A DNA stretch of 64,000 nucleotides, taken from the NCBI GenBank assembly GCA_031472005.1, contig PZJY01000002.1, positions 2,418,001-2,482,000 on the forward strand. The letters run 5' to 3'. Of the stretch, positions 1-12,462 are shown one piece after another. Source of the stretch: Tetracladium setigerum. Taxonomy: Eukaryota; Ascomycota; Leotiomycetes; Helotiales. The notes under the pieces were generated by a model that made no database searches, was not told where the DNA came from, and saw only the letters and a program-made list of their open reading frames with translations. The first letter of the stretch is position 1, and the number at the start of each line of letters is the position of its first letter. The position numbers and the translations under genes were made by a program.

Positions 1-641
1 TGAATCCCATCAGAAGATTCTCTCCAGGTGGTAGGACGAAGTCATCCTGGACCTCGACCTCATCCTCGGACTCGGTATCTGGCTGTTCTGCCATCTCCTC
101 TTTGAGATTCTCCCACAAAGTACTAAATACATGAAATCACTAAAAAATACTAGGCAAAATACAGATGCAAGTCATACTTCTCCACGTATTGGGCGTGTGT
201 CTTTCCAAAGAACAGGGATCCAGGAACTTCTTGTACACGATGGGGTGCACTCATCGTGAGTCGCCGAACATCATTGATGCCAATATCATCTTCTTCAGCT
301 TTTGATGGTTTAAAATCGGCAAAATTAGAGTCATCGCCCTCCACCTTGATCCCGTTTGATTTCAATAACTGCTCATACCTCCTGAGCCGGACCACTAGAT
401 CACTCTCCGTGGGGTTTCTCCTCCTTCTCCGTGGCTGCGAGGGGGTGGCAACAATGCATTCTGTTCTTGCTTTGATACAATTGGAACAAGGTTTCTGGCG
501 ATCGCATTTAACCTTTCTTTGCTGACAGAGAAGACACGAGTGACCTCGAGTGATCTTTGGAGGTGGGTTAGCAGGCGCTCGTGGGCTCTCGTCCGTGAGT
601 GGGGTACTGGGGCTCTGGCTCGGGGCAGGAGTTGCGAACAT
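1..641 (-). CDS. Zn2Cys6 transcription factor, N-terminal part (runs off the left edge)
   Basis: This is a fungal binuclear zinc-cluster DNA-binding protein, expected in the nucleus. Exon 1 spans 641 to 178 and exon 2 spans 122 to 1 and beyond. The 55-bp intron (177-123) has a GTATGA donor and a TTTAG acceptor and keeps the frame. The six cysteines lie at residues 36, 39, 46, 52, 55 and 62, with the C-X2-C-X6-C-X5-C-X2-C-X6-C spacing of the family. A run of five arginines (about 72-76) and a possible short coiled coil follow. An acidic stretch appears near the edge. The C-terminal half, including any fungal-specific regulatory domain, lies outside the window. It is divergent from the MFS transporter at 1479, so it may regulate that transporter; this is inference from position only. 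Family assignment is firm; target and ligand are unknown. Confidence 0.9.
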
Positions 642-1478
642 GGTTTATGTACGATAATGTAACAACATTGACAAGAAGATATAGCCACGCAGAGTTTAGA
701 AAATGAGGAAGAAGGGAAAGAAAGAATCAATGTTCAAAGATCTGAATGAATCATAAGGAAGTTGGAACAAGCTTACGACATCTTGGGAGAATAGGCTGGT
801 GGACCGCGCTAGCTCTAGTGGCCGCTGGATTTTGGAAAGCTTGATCCTACGGCCCTGATGATCACGTGATCCTCTTCGATCGTAATCCATGTGTGTGAAT
901 GCGTGTGCGAATGGCTGAAGAGCGAAATATAGAGAAGAACTATAGGAGAGGAAGTGATCAGACTGGGGAGGAAGTAGGCAGAAGTCCATAAGACGGCGCA
1001 ATCACAATCCCTTCAAATACTGATGTTGTCACCGGTCCCGAACATCTCGGTCCCGAGATGAGTTGATGAATGTCCGGGACCTGCAGCCCACACAAGCGAC
1101 TCCCTCGCTCGTACACTCAACCCACAACAAGTGAACCATCATCTGCCACACTCCAATAAATGATCCTCTCATATCGGGCATTAGCAGGCCGCGAGATGCT
1201 ACCGAGTTCTCATCAAGCAATGACTCCGTCAAAACTTTTCGGGTCCTTGGATGCCACATTTGCACCAGGTTGATACTTACATCCCCACAATAAGACCACT
1301 TCCATCTCCGAGCGTTTGTGTATTTTTTTTTACCTATATATCATCGCCAAGTTACTTCTATTTTCTAACAAACTCCCCATCTCTCAAGTCTTGTCTTCTT
1401 TCAAACATTTTCCAATTTTTGCCATATCCCAAACCCTACAACTTCTCCTCTGAGCTTCGTCGAGCAAAAGTTTGCGCG
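642..1478. promoter_or_regulatory. Divergent intergenic region between the zinc-cluster factor and the MFS transporter
   Basis: This 837-bp stretch separates two divergent start codons, so it should carry both promoters. A TATA-like CTATATATC lies near 1335-1343, about 140 bp upstream of the transporter ATG. It is followed by a long pyrimidine-rich leader (about 1345-1440), typical of fungal transcription start regions. No convincing coding sequence was seen. Confidence 0.5.
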
Positions 1479-3487
1479 ATGTCTAGCGACAAGCAAGATA
1501 TCCCGCTCGGCGACAGAACATCTGAAGATGTCGAATTGTCTAGAGACCAAGCACCAGAGCTGGTGAAAGAGGAAGATGAGTTTCCTACCGACTGGAAAAA
1601 GATTGCCGTGATCATGTCGGCCTTGTACATGACCATGTTTCTCGTTGCGCTTGTAAGTTCAGAGTCCTCTTTACCCCAATTGACTTTGGTTCATTACACT
1701 AACAAGCCTATGATATCAGGACCGCACAATCATTGGCACAGCTATTCCACAGATAGTTCACGACTTCCATTCCATCGATGATGTGGGATGGTACGCCAGT
1801 GCATATCTCATTACTTCTTCCTGCTTCCAGCTCGTCTATGGTCGCATTTACACCTTCTACAATCCCAAGAACATTCTACTGATCGCCATCTTGAATTTTG
1901 AAATTGGAGTGCGTTCTTTGTTCCCCTCCTCTTTGTACTTGCACTGACATCAACAGTCTACCATCTGTGGTGCTGCACCCAACTCGACGGCTTTCATTAT
2001 TGGGCGCGCCATCGGTAAATAATACCTCCCCCAAACTAATCATTCTTACATACTGACATACACATAGCTGGTTTGGGAGGAGCTGGAATACTTAGCGGTG
2101 CTATCAATATCATGATTGTAACCATACCTCTCCACAAGCGACCTGTATTCCAAGGAATATTCGGCGCCGTCTTTGGTATCGCCAGTGTTCTCGGACCACT
2201 CGTTGGAGGCGCCTTTACTACCCATGTTAGCTGGCGATGGTGTTTCTACATCAACCTACCCATTGGCGCTGTTGTTGTTGCCATTCTAATCTTCATTTTG
2301 AAGATTCCAGATAGTAAGAATACTGACACGGTAAGTTATGATATGCAGCCTCCACACTTCCACTCGAGTATACAGTTCTAACGATTCCAGCTCCGCCAAC
2401 AATTCATCAAACTTGATCCATGGGGAAATCTATTCCTCCTCCCTGGCATCGTCTGTCTTCTCCTTGCTCTTCAATGGGGTGGAACCACCTATGCCTGGTC
2501 CAGCGCTCGCATCATCGTTCTCTTTGTCCTGGCGGCCGTTTTCCTCAGCATTTTTACCTTCGTTCAATCAAGAGTTGGTGAGAATGCGACTGTTCAAATC
2601 CGTATCATCAAACAACGAAGTGTTGCATCCGGCATCTTCTTCTCCGCCATCTCAAGTGGAGGAATGTTTATCATGATTTACTACCTTCCCATCTGGTTCC
2701 AAGCCATCAAGAGCGTCAGCGCTGTAAGTCTCCCCGCCCACCGTCTCCCTTCCCATACAATAAACAACGTACTAACACCTTTTACCCTTCACAGGTACAA
2801 TCTGGAATCAACACCTTCCCCCTCGTCATCGCCCTCGTAGTAGGCTCCATCATTTCCGGTATCCTCACCAACAAAACCGGCTATTACGTCCCCCAAATCA
2901 TCTTCTGCACAGTCTTCATGTCCATCGGATCCGGCCTCATCACAACCTTCACCCCATCCACACCGGCACCCACTTGGATCGGCTACCAAATCATCTTCGG
3001 CTTCGGCCTAGGCTTTGGCATGCAAATCCCCGGCCTAGCGGCGCAAACCGTCCTCGGAAAAGCCGACGTCATGACAGGCGTCTCGCTCATGTTTTTCATG
3101 CAAGGCATAGGCGGTTCTATTTGGATATCTATCGCGCAGGTGCTATTTGGCAATGATCTCGCGTCTGGACTGGGCAGGATTCCAGACGTGGATGTACAGA
3201 AGATCTTGCAGTCTGGAACAACGGAGTTAGTGCATCTTGTGCCGAAGGAGCATTTGGGTGAGGTGTTGAGTGCATATAATCATGCGTTGACGTTGACTTT
3301 TAAGGTGGCGGTGGCTTGTGCTTGTGCGACTATTGTGACGGGGTTGACGTTGGAGTGGAGGAGTTTGAAGGGGTTGAAGGAGGGTGGTGATGTGGTTAAG
3401 AAGGGGGATGAGGAGGTTGGTGAGAAGAAGGTTAGTGGGGATAATGCTAGGAAAACGGGAGAGGGAAAGGAAGTTGATGTCAAGTAA
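1479..3487 (+). CDS. MFS drug/proton antiporter, DHA14 type (14 TM), 569 aa
   Basis: Predicted plasma-membrane exporter of toxic or secondary metabolites, driven by the proton gradient. Exons: 1479-1652, 1720-1908, 1957-2014, 2068-2330, 2391-2723, 2795-3487; all phases agree. After a hydrophilic acidic N-terminus, the first membrane span ends in the family motif DRTIIGTAIP (residues 59-68), the DHA14 version of LDxTIVxTALP. Exon 4 carries a glycine-rich motif-C-like stretch (LGPLVGGAF) followed by SWRWCFYINLPIG, which is typical of this family. About 14 hydrophobic segments can be counted, followed by a charged lysine/glutamate-rich tail. The length is normal for the family. The ATG at 1479 was chosen because it begins the hydrophilic N-terminus; the longer open frame upstream is leader. 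Substrate cannot be read from the sequence. The adjacent divergent zinc-cluster factor is a candidate regulator. Confidence 0.93.
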
Positions 3488-3909
3488 GACGTGACTACAA
3501 ACTAGGGAAGAAGATGTGATATTAGAGCGGGAGGCGCATTTGGGTATTACTTTTGGGACCAGAAAGAGAGTCTGGTGTTGTTTTTCCTTTTTTAAATAAT
3601 CAAATATACACGACTTAGACTATACTGTACAATACATAACTTAGACGGGACAAAAGATAAATATTCTACTCACTTACCTCTTAATATTCTTGTGCCGATT
3701 TCTATCCCATTCTAGGCTTGAAAACATCTCAAACAATAACTCAACAATAATTGAACTTTCAAGTAGCAGAAAAACAGACAATTATATATTAAGTAAAACT
3801 CGCTAAGGACAAGCAAATGATCTAATTAAGACAACCCGCCATCACCACCACAACCACTTACACCCCGGATCTTCTCAAACCCCTCAAACCTTCCCCATAA
3901 TCATCCCCA
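3488..3909. other. Intergenic region between convergent genes
   Basis: This is a 422-bp A+T-rich stretch between two convergent stop codons. It should hold both 3' UTRs and polyadenylation sites. No gene or repeat was recognised. Confidence 0.5.
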
Positions 3910-4496
3910 TCATCCCCAACTTCCTATAACTAGCATGCACCTCCTTCCCCCCTCCAAAACAGCCTTAACATTCTCCCAAACCTGCACCAAATCAGGCCTA
4001 TCACTCGCGCCCCCAAAATTCATCAAGCTGGGCACAATCGCCCAACTCTCCACCACCGTCGTCCCATCTCTCCTCAGCACCACCACAGCCGGCTGCGCCA
4101 GCCCAAATTCATATCCTTTTTTCTCGGTGATGGCGACGTCGACGACGGAGCGTTCCTTAAGCGCTTTAGCGATTTCGTGGTGCGTATCGATGATGACGGG
4201 ACCGGTGTAGCTGGTCAGTGTGCGCGTTTTGGTGAGGAGGTCGGCGGTGGGTTCGGCGGTTATGGCGAGGACTGTGCCTGAGGAGGAGGTGAGGGATGGG
4301 GTGAGGGATTGGAGTGTGCGGAGGTAGGATTGGCAGAATTTACACCAGTGGCCGCGGTAGTCTGGGTGTGTGTGTTAGTAGTGGTTTTGAGGTTGGTTGG
4401 ATGGGTGTGTGTGGGGAGCGACTTAGACTGACAGATTATGAAGGTTACGTCGGACGAAGCGACGATGGAGTCGAATTGGGCGAGAGGAGAAGACAT
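3910..4496 (-). CDS. Peroxiredoxin-like / thioredoxin-fold protein, 171 aa
   Basis: Small redox-type protein of the AhpC/TSA-related fungal group, probably cytosolic because no targeting signal is seen. Exon 1 is 4496-4433 and exon 2 is 4361-3910. The intron donor is GTCAGT and the acceptor CCCAG; splicing joins FII to YYRGHWCKFC, the classical start of the active-site helix. The CxxC motif is at residues 28-31 (WCKFC), and a peroxiredoxin-like beta-alpha pattern follows through AITAEPTADLL and PAVVVLRRDG. The second cysteine makes a thioredoxin-like thiol-disulfide activity possible, but the substrate is unknown. The protein is short compared with many AhpC-like fungal proteins (about 200 residues). 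It is convergent with the upstream MFS gene, and no operon-like relationship is implied. Confidence 0.75.
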
Positions 4497-5752
4497 TGTA
4501 TCTTGGTTATAGGCGTAATGCTCTTGTGGAGATAGATAGGTACTGTGAGGGTGCTCTTGATTGAGTGATGAAGTGTGTTAAATGTAAGGACGTTAGAAGC
4601 TAGCAGAGATGAGAAGATGTTTGTTGCTGAGGATGAGTAAAAAAAGGGTCTTGTTCAACAACGAAATGCTCTCATGCTTAAGCATTTCATCTATGTGAAA
4701 GATCTGTCACTGCACTATCTCTGAAGACTCCCCCTTTTACTTCGGCCGAAGTGTTTTCGCAGTAAGCAGCCATTGATTTGTCACTCGACACATCAAAGAG
4801 CACACATACCGAACCTCACCGCTGGAAGACATAATATCAAATTGAATGACAGTTGAGACCGAACTCCATCTTTATCATGCCCTTGCCTTGAAAGCGTGTG
4901 TGCAAAGAAAGCAATGTATGGAGAGGGAGACCTGAGCCTGCTTTCCTGCTGGGGTAAATGCGAGCGAGGGCTGCAGTGATCTGTCATGCCAATATGGTGG
5001 GGTCGTTTAGGCCTCGAGGATTGGTGACCAACAACGCCCAAACCCGAGCCAAGACTACCTTCCGACCATGCAATAATGACCGTCATCAATGATAGCCTAC
5101 ACTCGCAGTATTTGTGTTTTGGTGAGAGATGATGTAAATGCTTGGGGATGTGGTGAGCGTCTGACCTGTGACGCTGGTCGCAACGGACGTAACGGTGCGG
5201 CGCAACTTTCGTCCTTGAGAGAAAGAAATATCATGGTTCGGATTGCACTGCACAATACAAAGACAGGGGGTGTTTGACACTAGTAAAACTATGCTGCCAA
5301 AGAAGCCTCTGTTCCGTTCTTGGGATATATATGGCTGACAGGGAGAACAACTGCAAACACTCGCGAACATTCAGAGCAGCCAAGGAGAGTACAGAACGAA
5401 GAACATAAAAATCGACCCGCCTATGAGAAAATGCAGGGCACTTGCAGCTTGCACGAATCATTCCCTATTCTTACAATGGGAATTGACAACTCCTACAATG
5501 CGCAACTTCAGTAAGTATCGTCTGCTGACTTGTCCAATTCGATCACTTGATCTCAACATGTCTTCATCTCCAAATTCCAACGGCAATAATGACTTCGAAA
5601 AGTGGTATCGTAACATTTGTACATGTACATGTATCTCCTACAATTCTCCAACGCCAATTCCAATGCCGAATCCGTACTTCTAATACAATCTAGCAAGATT
5701 AGCCCAGCACCAGATGCATCTCCCACAGAGCCTACCTTTTTACATTATACAC
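4497..5752. other. Intergenic region, no gene recognised
   Basis: This 1256-bp stretch lies between the 5' end of the thioredoxin-fold gene and the 3' end of MRPL27. It contains only short, mutually overlapping open frames on both strands with no recognisable domain. The part near 4500-4560 should be the promoter of the thioredoxin-fold gene. Confidence 0.4.
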
Positions 5753-6121
5753 TCAATCCTGTCCATTCTCTGCCTTCCACCGTGCCAAATATGCCTCTCC
5801 GCTCAATGCCCCCTTGGGATCATTCTCGAATCGTCCTCTCGTTGGCTTGATCTTCCTCGTCACAAACGGCGTAAGCTATCAATCGATCAGCCCTCCATCT
5901 ACACGTATCCCATCCAAGTTCCCGGTTCCTACCGTAAACGTGCTCAGGTTCTCTGGCACAACATATGTCCTGACTTTGTCCCAATCGATCACATATCCTC
6001 CATGTTTCGTATGCGATCCCGTTGATCCCGTTCCAGTTCCCTTGTAGTATCCCTTATTCGTTTGTTTAGTGGTGAGTCGAAGGCGAGCTATGCGCTTGAA
6101 AAGGGATTGTGTGGGCTTCAT
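5753..6121 (-). CDS. MRPL27: Mitochondrial large-subunit ribosomal protein MRPL27 (mL41 family), 103 aa
   Basis: Structural protein of the mitochondrial 54S ribosomal subunit, nuclear-encoded. Exon 1 is 6121-5933 and exon 2 is 5875-5753. The intron (5932-5876) has a GTAGGA donor and a GATAG acceptor. The N-terminus is basic and free of acidic residues (MKPTQSLFKRIARLRLTTKQ), as expected for matrix import. It leads into the family block YYKGTGTGSTGSH and the conserved ENLSTF/LTPFVTRK junction across the intron. The C-terminus (LARWKAENGQD) is typical of the family. Length and exon layout match fungal MRPL27. An ATG upstream in the same frame (near 6271) would add a residue stretch that looks non-native and overlaps the UTP14 leader, so it was not used. 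The gene is head to head with UTP14, with 229 bp between start codons. Confidence 0.92.
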
Positions 6122-6350
6122 GATGGCGGTTTCTGCGACGATTGATGATGAAGGGGGGAAATCAGGTCGATCGATGGGCAGAGAGTTGCGCGATGGAATT
6201 TCGAGATTGCCAAGGACCCAATTCACGCCAGCGGCCGCACCGCCAAAAAAAGTTTCCCTCCACCACCCCAAAAAGCTCGATAAGAATTTCGACTTCGATA
6301 AACACTACCTTACGCCCCCGCGACGGAAATTCCTCACCACTTTCGATATA
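6122..6350. promoter_or_regulatory. Compact bidirectional promoter between MRPL27 and UTP14
   Basis: Only 229 bp separate the two divergent start codons, so both genes must share this region. One serves the mitochondrial ribosome and the other the cytosolic ribosome, so co-regulation would make sense but is not shown. The region is open in the UTP14 frame but contains no family-like sequence, so it is treated as leader. Confidence 0.5.
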
Positions 6351-9199
6351 ATGGCAGGACGACAAGCTCATGGCAGGTCGCTGTCTGCGCCCTCGAAGAC
6401 GAAAGCGAAACCAAATGCAAAAGCTAAGAAGAGGACCCTCGATGCTTTTGCCATTGCGTCGCACGAGAATCCCGATAGAATAAAAATAAAGAAGAGCCGA
6501 TTGGGTTCGAAAGAAGGAGGAAATAGACCTGGAAAGCGCAGAAGGGATGATGACGAAGATGAGGAAGAGGAGGAGGAGGAGCAATCGAGCTCCAAGAAGA
6601 AGCGAAAGGGTCCCGAGAAAGGTCGCTTCGATGAGTTGGACATAGACGAGGGAAGTGATAGTGAGGGGAATGAGTGGAAACTTGGACAGGTCGACAGTGA
6701 TGATGATAGTGAATTGGACAGTGACGCTGCTTTTGGAGAGAGTGACGAGGAGAGGTTTGAAGGATATGCCTTCTCAGGGAGCACGAAGAAATCGAAGAAG
6801 AACAAGAAGCAATCTGGTAGAGAGGATTTGAATCTGGACGAGGATGACGAGGAAGAATCCGACTCGGAGCTGGAGGAGGGCGATATGGGAGAAGGTGCTG
6901 TGGATCTGGCAGACATGCTAAACTCTTCCTCGGACGAGGAGGAAGTCCAGACCAAGAAAGCCAACCCCAAATCCAAATCCAAAAAGACGAAGGATACGTC
7001 AGATGAATCGTCTGATGATGATATTTTGGACTCGTCAGAATCGGACGAAGAAATGGACGACAGCGAAGATGAGTCCTCTGCCTCATCCGCAGACGAAGAC
7101 GACGATTCGGCCAATCCTCACAAAATTGCGGCCCTGCACAGCATAATAGCAAACCTAACACAAGGAGATGCGGTGGAGGGAGTAGTCAAGCGAAGGGGGG
7201 GGCTATCTCTGTCAGAGCCTGGAAGTCAACTCACTACTTCCAGCACAGCTACTGGGAAGGCAAAGAAAGCCAAAGCTCCGCTGGCAGTACCTTTGGAGCG
7301 ACGTCAACAAGATCGTCTAGACCGAGGTGCTGCGTATGACAAGAGCAAGGAGACACTCGGAAGGTGGACAGATACAGTGAAACACAATCGAGAGGCTGAA
7401 CATCTCATGTTTCCTCTGCCAGACAACGACACTGCAAATGCGAAAAACAATAAACAGCTCGTTCCAACAAACCAATCGAAGCCCTTCAATGACTTGGAAG
7501 CCACAATCCAGAGTATTCTGGAAGAAAGTGGACTTGCGACGGTCAATGGAAAGGATGATGAGGATCATATCCGAGAGTTTGAGGAGCTTGAAACCAATAA
7601 GCTTTCTTTGGAAGAGGTCAAGGCTAGGCGAGATCAATTACGAATGGCACGAGATTTACTGTTCCGTGAAGAAGCAAAATCGAAGCGAATCAAGAAGATC
7701 AAGAGTAAATCTTACCGCAAGGTACACCGAAAGCAGCGAGAGCGAGAGGAGCGAAAGAATCAAGAAGCTCTTGCCGAAGGCGGATTCGAGCCATCTGAGG
7801 ATGAACTGGAAGCACAGGATCGACGACGTGCAGAGGCGCGTATGGGTGGGAAACATAGAAACAGCAAATGGGCTAAAGCTATGAAGGAATCCGGCCGAAC
7901 TGCTTGGGACGCAGATGTTATGTCCGGAGTCACCGAAATGGCAAGAAAGGACGAGCAGTTGAGGAAAAGAGTTGAGGGACGAGTGGTACGGAAGGAGTTT
8001 GAAGGTGATTCTGATGCTTCTATGAGTGATTCGGATGATTTGAGTGAGGAGGACGATGAGGCGGAACAGAAGCGGTTACTTCGTCAACTGAACAAAGTCA
8101 GAGGAGATGAGATCTTGGACGAATCTGGACCTGGAGCAAGACTTGCAAACATGATGTTTATGAAGAAAGCCGAAGCATCTCGGAAGTTGGCAAACGACAC
8201 CATGGTAGAAGAAATTAGAAAGGAATTAGCTGGGGAGAGTTCTGAAAGCGAGGAAGAGACCGATGTCGGGCGAAGATTATTCGGACCCGCGAGTGTGGCA
8301 GCAGAGAAGACAAAACCCAAAAAATCCAAGGAGAACTTTGAAGAGGGCGATATCTCAGATGCTGGGGAAACAGACTTCGTAGGATTCGGCGAGACACCCA
8401 AAGCCGCGCCTTCAAGGAGCAAGGAATCGGTTCGACCAGCGGCTCATCTCTCCTCAGTCACCGAAACAGAAGCAAATCGCCGTCGCCACAAGAAAAACAG
8501 CGAAATCGACGTCAACATCGACCTCTCCCAAACCCTCACAGCCGCAAAGCCCAAAGCCAAAAAGGCGCCCAAGAAAGTCCAAACTCTGGATGCAGGTGAA
8601 GAAGAACACTCCTCCGACTCCGAGCACGAGATTCGTCTCCCCTTTGCGATTAAAGATCAAGATCTCATCAAGCGTGCTTTCGCAGGCGCCGATGTAGTTG
8701 GGGAGTTTGATCTCGAGAAGAAACAGACGATCGAAGATGAAGATGAAAAAGTCATCGATAACACCCTTCCTGGCTGGGGAAGCTGGGTGGGAAGTGGAGT
8801 GAGCAAGAAAGACAAGGCTCGTCATAAGGGCAGATTCCTAACCAAGACCAATGGTGTGAAAGCATCGGACAGACAAGACGCCAGATTGGAGAAGGTGATT
8901 ATCAATGAGAAGAAAGTAAAGAAGGTATGGTACCCAATGAAAATCCCTCCCTCTCTTTCCTTCTCTTTCTACTCTGCCGTCAAATTTTCATTACTAACGT
9001 GGATTTTTCAAAATAGAACAATAAATACCTCGCCAGTGCACTCCCCCACCCCTTCGAGACGAGAGCGCAGTATGAGAGGAGTTTGCGATTACCTATTGGA
9101 CAGGAATGGAGCACGAAGGAGACCTTCCAGGATGCTACGAAGCCGCGGATCTTGCTTAAGCAAGGTGTTATTGCTCCGATGTCGAAACCTATGTCTTAG
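6351..9199 (+). CDS. UTP14: U3 snoRNP / small-subunit processome protein UTP14, 918 aa
   Basis: Nucleolar component of the small-subunit processome needed for 18S rRNA maturation; in yeast UTP14 activates the helicase Dhr1. Exon 1 is 6351-8924 and exon 2 is 9017-9199; the intron has a GTATGG donor and an AAATAG acceptor. The N-terminal third is dominated by acidic and lysine-rich low complexity (about residues 60-260). The conserved core shows KIKSKSYRK (about 447-455), SKWAKAMKESG (about 505) and LPGWGSWVGSG (about 808). The second exon supplies the expected end (NNKYLASALPHPFETRAQY). The start at 6351 (MAGRQAHGR) gives the usual UTP14 opening, with LDAFAIA soon after. Length is normal for fungal orthologues and the frame is intact. 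No sign of transfer. Confidence 0.95.
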
Positions 9200-9590
9200 A
9201 TTTAGATGTAGAGTTGAGTTGATAGGACCCATTAGAGAGGAGAATGGAATGGAATGTATGACGGAATAATATACCATTTCTTATTGTAAAAGTTCAAAAT
9301 CAAGTGTACCTCTGTGAATGAACAAGGGACCATCCATCCAGGTAATTGAATATGGCAAAAAGTGCTACATGCAATTTGAGTAGGTGATTTACGGAATGCA
9401 ACTTTGAGGCTCAAAGGAGTTTAACATAACTCTGAAGGTCCACAGCAGCTTTCCTAGTATCCATTCACGATTTTCTTGCTTGCTAGACATGTCAATGCTT
9501 AGCAACAGTATAATTCCAATTACCCATTAACTACTAAATATCAAATTCAATCGCGAACCAATTTATCCATCCATCCTATCCTATCCTATC
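9200..9590. other. Intergenic region between convergent UTP14 and membrane-protein gene
   Basis: This 391-bp stretch holds two convergent 3' ends. It ends in a short pentanucleotide repeat described separately. No gene was recognised. Confidence 0.45.
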
Positions 9591-9595
9591 CTATC
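9576..9595. repeat. CTATC pentanucleotide microsatellite
   Basis: There are four perfect CTATC units, preceded by degenerate CCATC units (about 9566-9575). The stop codon of the minus-strand membrane-protein gene (9591-9593) lies in the last unit. Confidence 0.85.
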
Positions 9596-10549
9596 CCATA
9601 TATACGCCATCCACCACCCAAACATGTATGCAATCCCACCATCTCTTTCTATATAAACAAACCTCTCCATGCCTACGAAGATTTAAAACCCCCTCCTCAT
9701 CACAGATAGTTTCTTCCTCATCAAACTCATATCCCTCCTCCTCCCCCTCTCCTACAGCCACATATCCATTCCTCCCCCTTCCCAACTTCGTCATACTTAA
9801 GCCATTACTCAAACTCAAACTCGGCTTCCATCCCTTCTCCTTCACGGCCATAATGGAAATAAATATTGTTGTTAACCTAGATATACGAAAAGATATTAGC
9901 ACGAAGAATTGAATAAACCTTCGTCAACAAGAAAAGGAAAAGGGAAGACACATACAACCCCACCCCGCCAAACCCACTCAAACACCTCGCAAGCACAGCA
10001 TGATGTTCCTCCACCCCCGCCGGCGCGAGACTGGAATATCCTTTGCTCTCTCTGATCGGCTTGAACCAGTCATCCGCGCTGGTAAGGTTGATTGATGTGT
10101 ATAGACTCGCGTAGCCGATCGTAAGGAGAATAGATGATGTGATTGTGTTTTTGAGCGGGAGGAGGGATGATGTTGCTGGGAAGAGGGTGTGCGAGAGGTG
10201 GGCGAGTTGGGAGAGGATGAGGGTTGTGATTGTCTGTGGGAGGGAGTAGGGCTTTAGTACTGTACGTGTATTGGGGGGGTGTTGAGAATTGTAAGGCGCT
10301 GGAAATAGGAAGGGGGAGGGGAGTCGAGGAGGGGAAGAGATAGGGGGTATTTACAGTGAAGATTAGAACTAAAAGTCCACTCGGTATACTGTCTATAAGT
10401 GTGATATGCCAGTATACGAAGTAAAGCGATATAAAGAGTGTAATTGAGAGTGTGGATTGCTGGATGAAGCGGAGGAGGAATAGGATCTCGGTGAGGATTG
10501 TCCCTTTGGGCCCGGGGCCGGGAGAGGTTGCGAAGATGCGCGTTTCCAT
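9591..10549 (-). CDS. Hypothetical small membrane protein, about four TM segments, 252 aa
   Basis: Not recognised as a named family. Exons: 10549-10355, 10233-9956 and 9876-9591, with GTAAAT and GTATGT donors and CCACAG and TCTAG acceptors; all phases fit. Hydrophobic segments are seen at about residues 32-52 (STLSITLFISLYFVYWHITL), 56-78, 95-112 and 152-170. A roughly 80-residue cytoplasm-like tail follows, with an acidic cluster (GEGEEEGYEFDEEE). There is no cleavable signal peptide; the N-terminus is short and Pro/Gly-rich (SPGPGPKG). The splice joins are clean and the hydrophobic pattern is regular, so the gene is probably real. The function is unknown and the neighbours give no hint. Confidence 0.65.
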
Positions 10550-12462
10550 TTGATGAGTTGGTTGGTTTGTTGGTGGGTATTTACTGCAGGTAGACAGGTT
10601 GGTAGTGATGTGAAGTGATTGTGAATTGGTGATATGGTATGGAATTGGAGAGAGTGGGAGGAGGGGAGATTGATGGTTGTGAAGCTGGAAATGTCTTTCA
10701 ATAACGCCGTCGAAACTAGCTACTGGACTAGTACTCTACCCATCTTGAATTGGTGGCTTGCCCCCAGGAGAGAAATAATTGAAGAAAATCGAAGAAGAAT
10801 GAAAATTTACTTTGCAATTCGAGAGGTTCCTTACATTTGATTCAACTTCGAGATATACTGTACACTATATCTCAAATTCGTGCTTCGTCCGAAAGGATGT
10901 CAGAGGAGAAAGAAAGAGAGAGAGAGGTCACAACAAATGAGCACGTACTGTACCGCGGTGGCGGCAAATAAGGGACGCTGCAGCGAACCTAATGAACCTC
11001 GCTAATCCCATGACTTCGACGTCAAGCATGACAACCACCTAGACCCGTCAATATGACAACGTTCATCGCAACATCACCCTCTCAACAGCCCTTCTCTTCC
11101 TTCACCTCCAATTCTTCTCAAACACCCAAAACGACAAATGAGATGTCTGAAGAGTTGTGGGCTACTGTACAGTACGATGGTCCACTCTGTGGAGAGGTTT
11201 CGTCCCATTTGTATTATTCCAACCCTCATGATAGTAATTGAGACATGGCTAACAAAAGAAAAGGAATTCTCGCACATAATGTCTGTCCATTGCCTCTTTT
11301 TTTCTCGCCATCTCCATCCCTACCTCTTTCAACAGATTTGAAGACTCATTCTGTCGTCCTTGAATTGGACCTGCCATTATTCATCGCCTTCTGAAATTGG
11401 TTAAATTATGAACTTTGCCCTTCGCCTGTTGATGTGCAAGTAAGAGCGCGAACTGTGATTTCTTCGCGTGTCTTGAGCTACATACACGCTCCTTCCTCTG
11501 TCATTCCAGAACATGACCGAGACAACTGTCACAATTCAGATGCTTCGAAAAGTTCCATCTTAGGGCTGGTGAAAGTTTCACCCAGCTCTAGAAAGCTCTG
11601 GATATCGCGTACTGTGCACTGGATTCTCCTCCAACCACTCTGCGCGACATCCTTACTTGGGGTTAGGATGTTAACGTGACAACCTCACAAGGTGGCAAAC
11701 TTGACTGCTCGAAGAATGGAGGTTGGCCCTCCAGCTTGTCATAGTCTTCGTAAAGACGAGGCCAGTAGAATTTTGTTTTTGTTGGTAGTTGTTGATTTGA
11801 CTTCGTGCAGGAGATTAGGGCTACGAAAATCGATGACGATATCCAAGACAGCTTCTGGATGGATTGCGAGTGCAACATTCTAGATGGCAAAATTTCATTC
11901 CATCTAGTCAGAAACTTCCAGGCAACTTCTTACACGATGTGCTGGAAAGTTCCCGAGCGACATCTGTCAGAAGTTATAAAGTTTCTTCCTCAGCGAAACG
12001 AAGCGGCTTCGTGCGAGGATTCTGTAACACATCTGCCAACATCCGCCATTCCCAGAACGAAATGGCAGGAAATCGGATTTACTGGTATTGGTGCAGAGTA
12101 GCTAGAATCTAGGAGGCTGCCAGTGCTCTCTGGCCCTTACTCTTGCACTTCCGCAATCTGATTACTCTCCATTCAAACAGTTCCTGACCAACCTCTGGGT
12201 TTCTCGTTACGCTACTTGGTGAGTGAAGTCCACCATAGGCTTTGCTGGGGGCACTGCAAACCTCAGCCTTTTCTCTATATACCCGCCTGCACAGAAATCC
12301 AGATATGCCATCAAATTTTCAGGCTGGTTAACGATCTTCTGGTCGAAGAGAAGATGGCGGGAGTAATACCAAGCGGTTATATAACATGAGGTTTATGTTT
12401 GCATTCCAGATTCTGCATTCCATCTCTCTCACATCCTCTCTTATACACCTTTCTTCACAATC
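10550..12462. other. Long intergenic region upstream of the GH81 gene
   Basis: This is a 1.9-kb stretch without a recognisable gene; the open frames present are short and overlap on several frames. A TATATAA element at 12378-12384 lies about 80 bp upstream of the GH81 ATG, and a second TATA-like TCTATATAC lies near 12270-12280. A purine-rich GA run occurs near 10905-10926. The unusual length is compatible with an extensively regulated secreted-enzyme promoter, but that is inference. Confidence 0.45.

Noticed and set aside
6069..6350. In-frame upstream extension of UTP14
   Set aside because: It would overlap the MRPL27 start and adds no family-like sequence; MAGRQAHGR at 6351 is the usual UTP14 opening.
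6368..7161. Two long minus-strand open frames opposite the UTP14 acidic region
   Set aside because: They arise from GAN-rich codons on the coding strand; the products are Ser/Asp low complexity.
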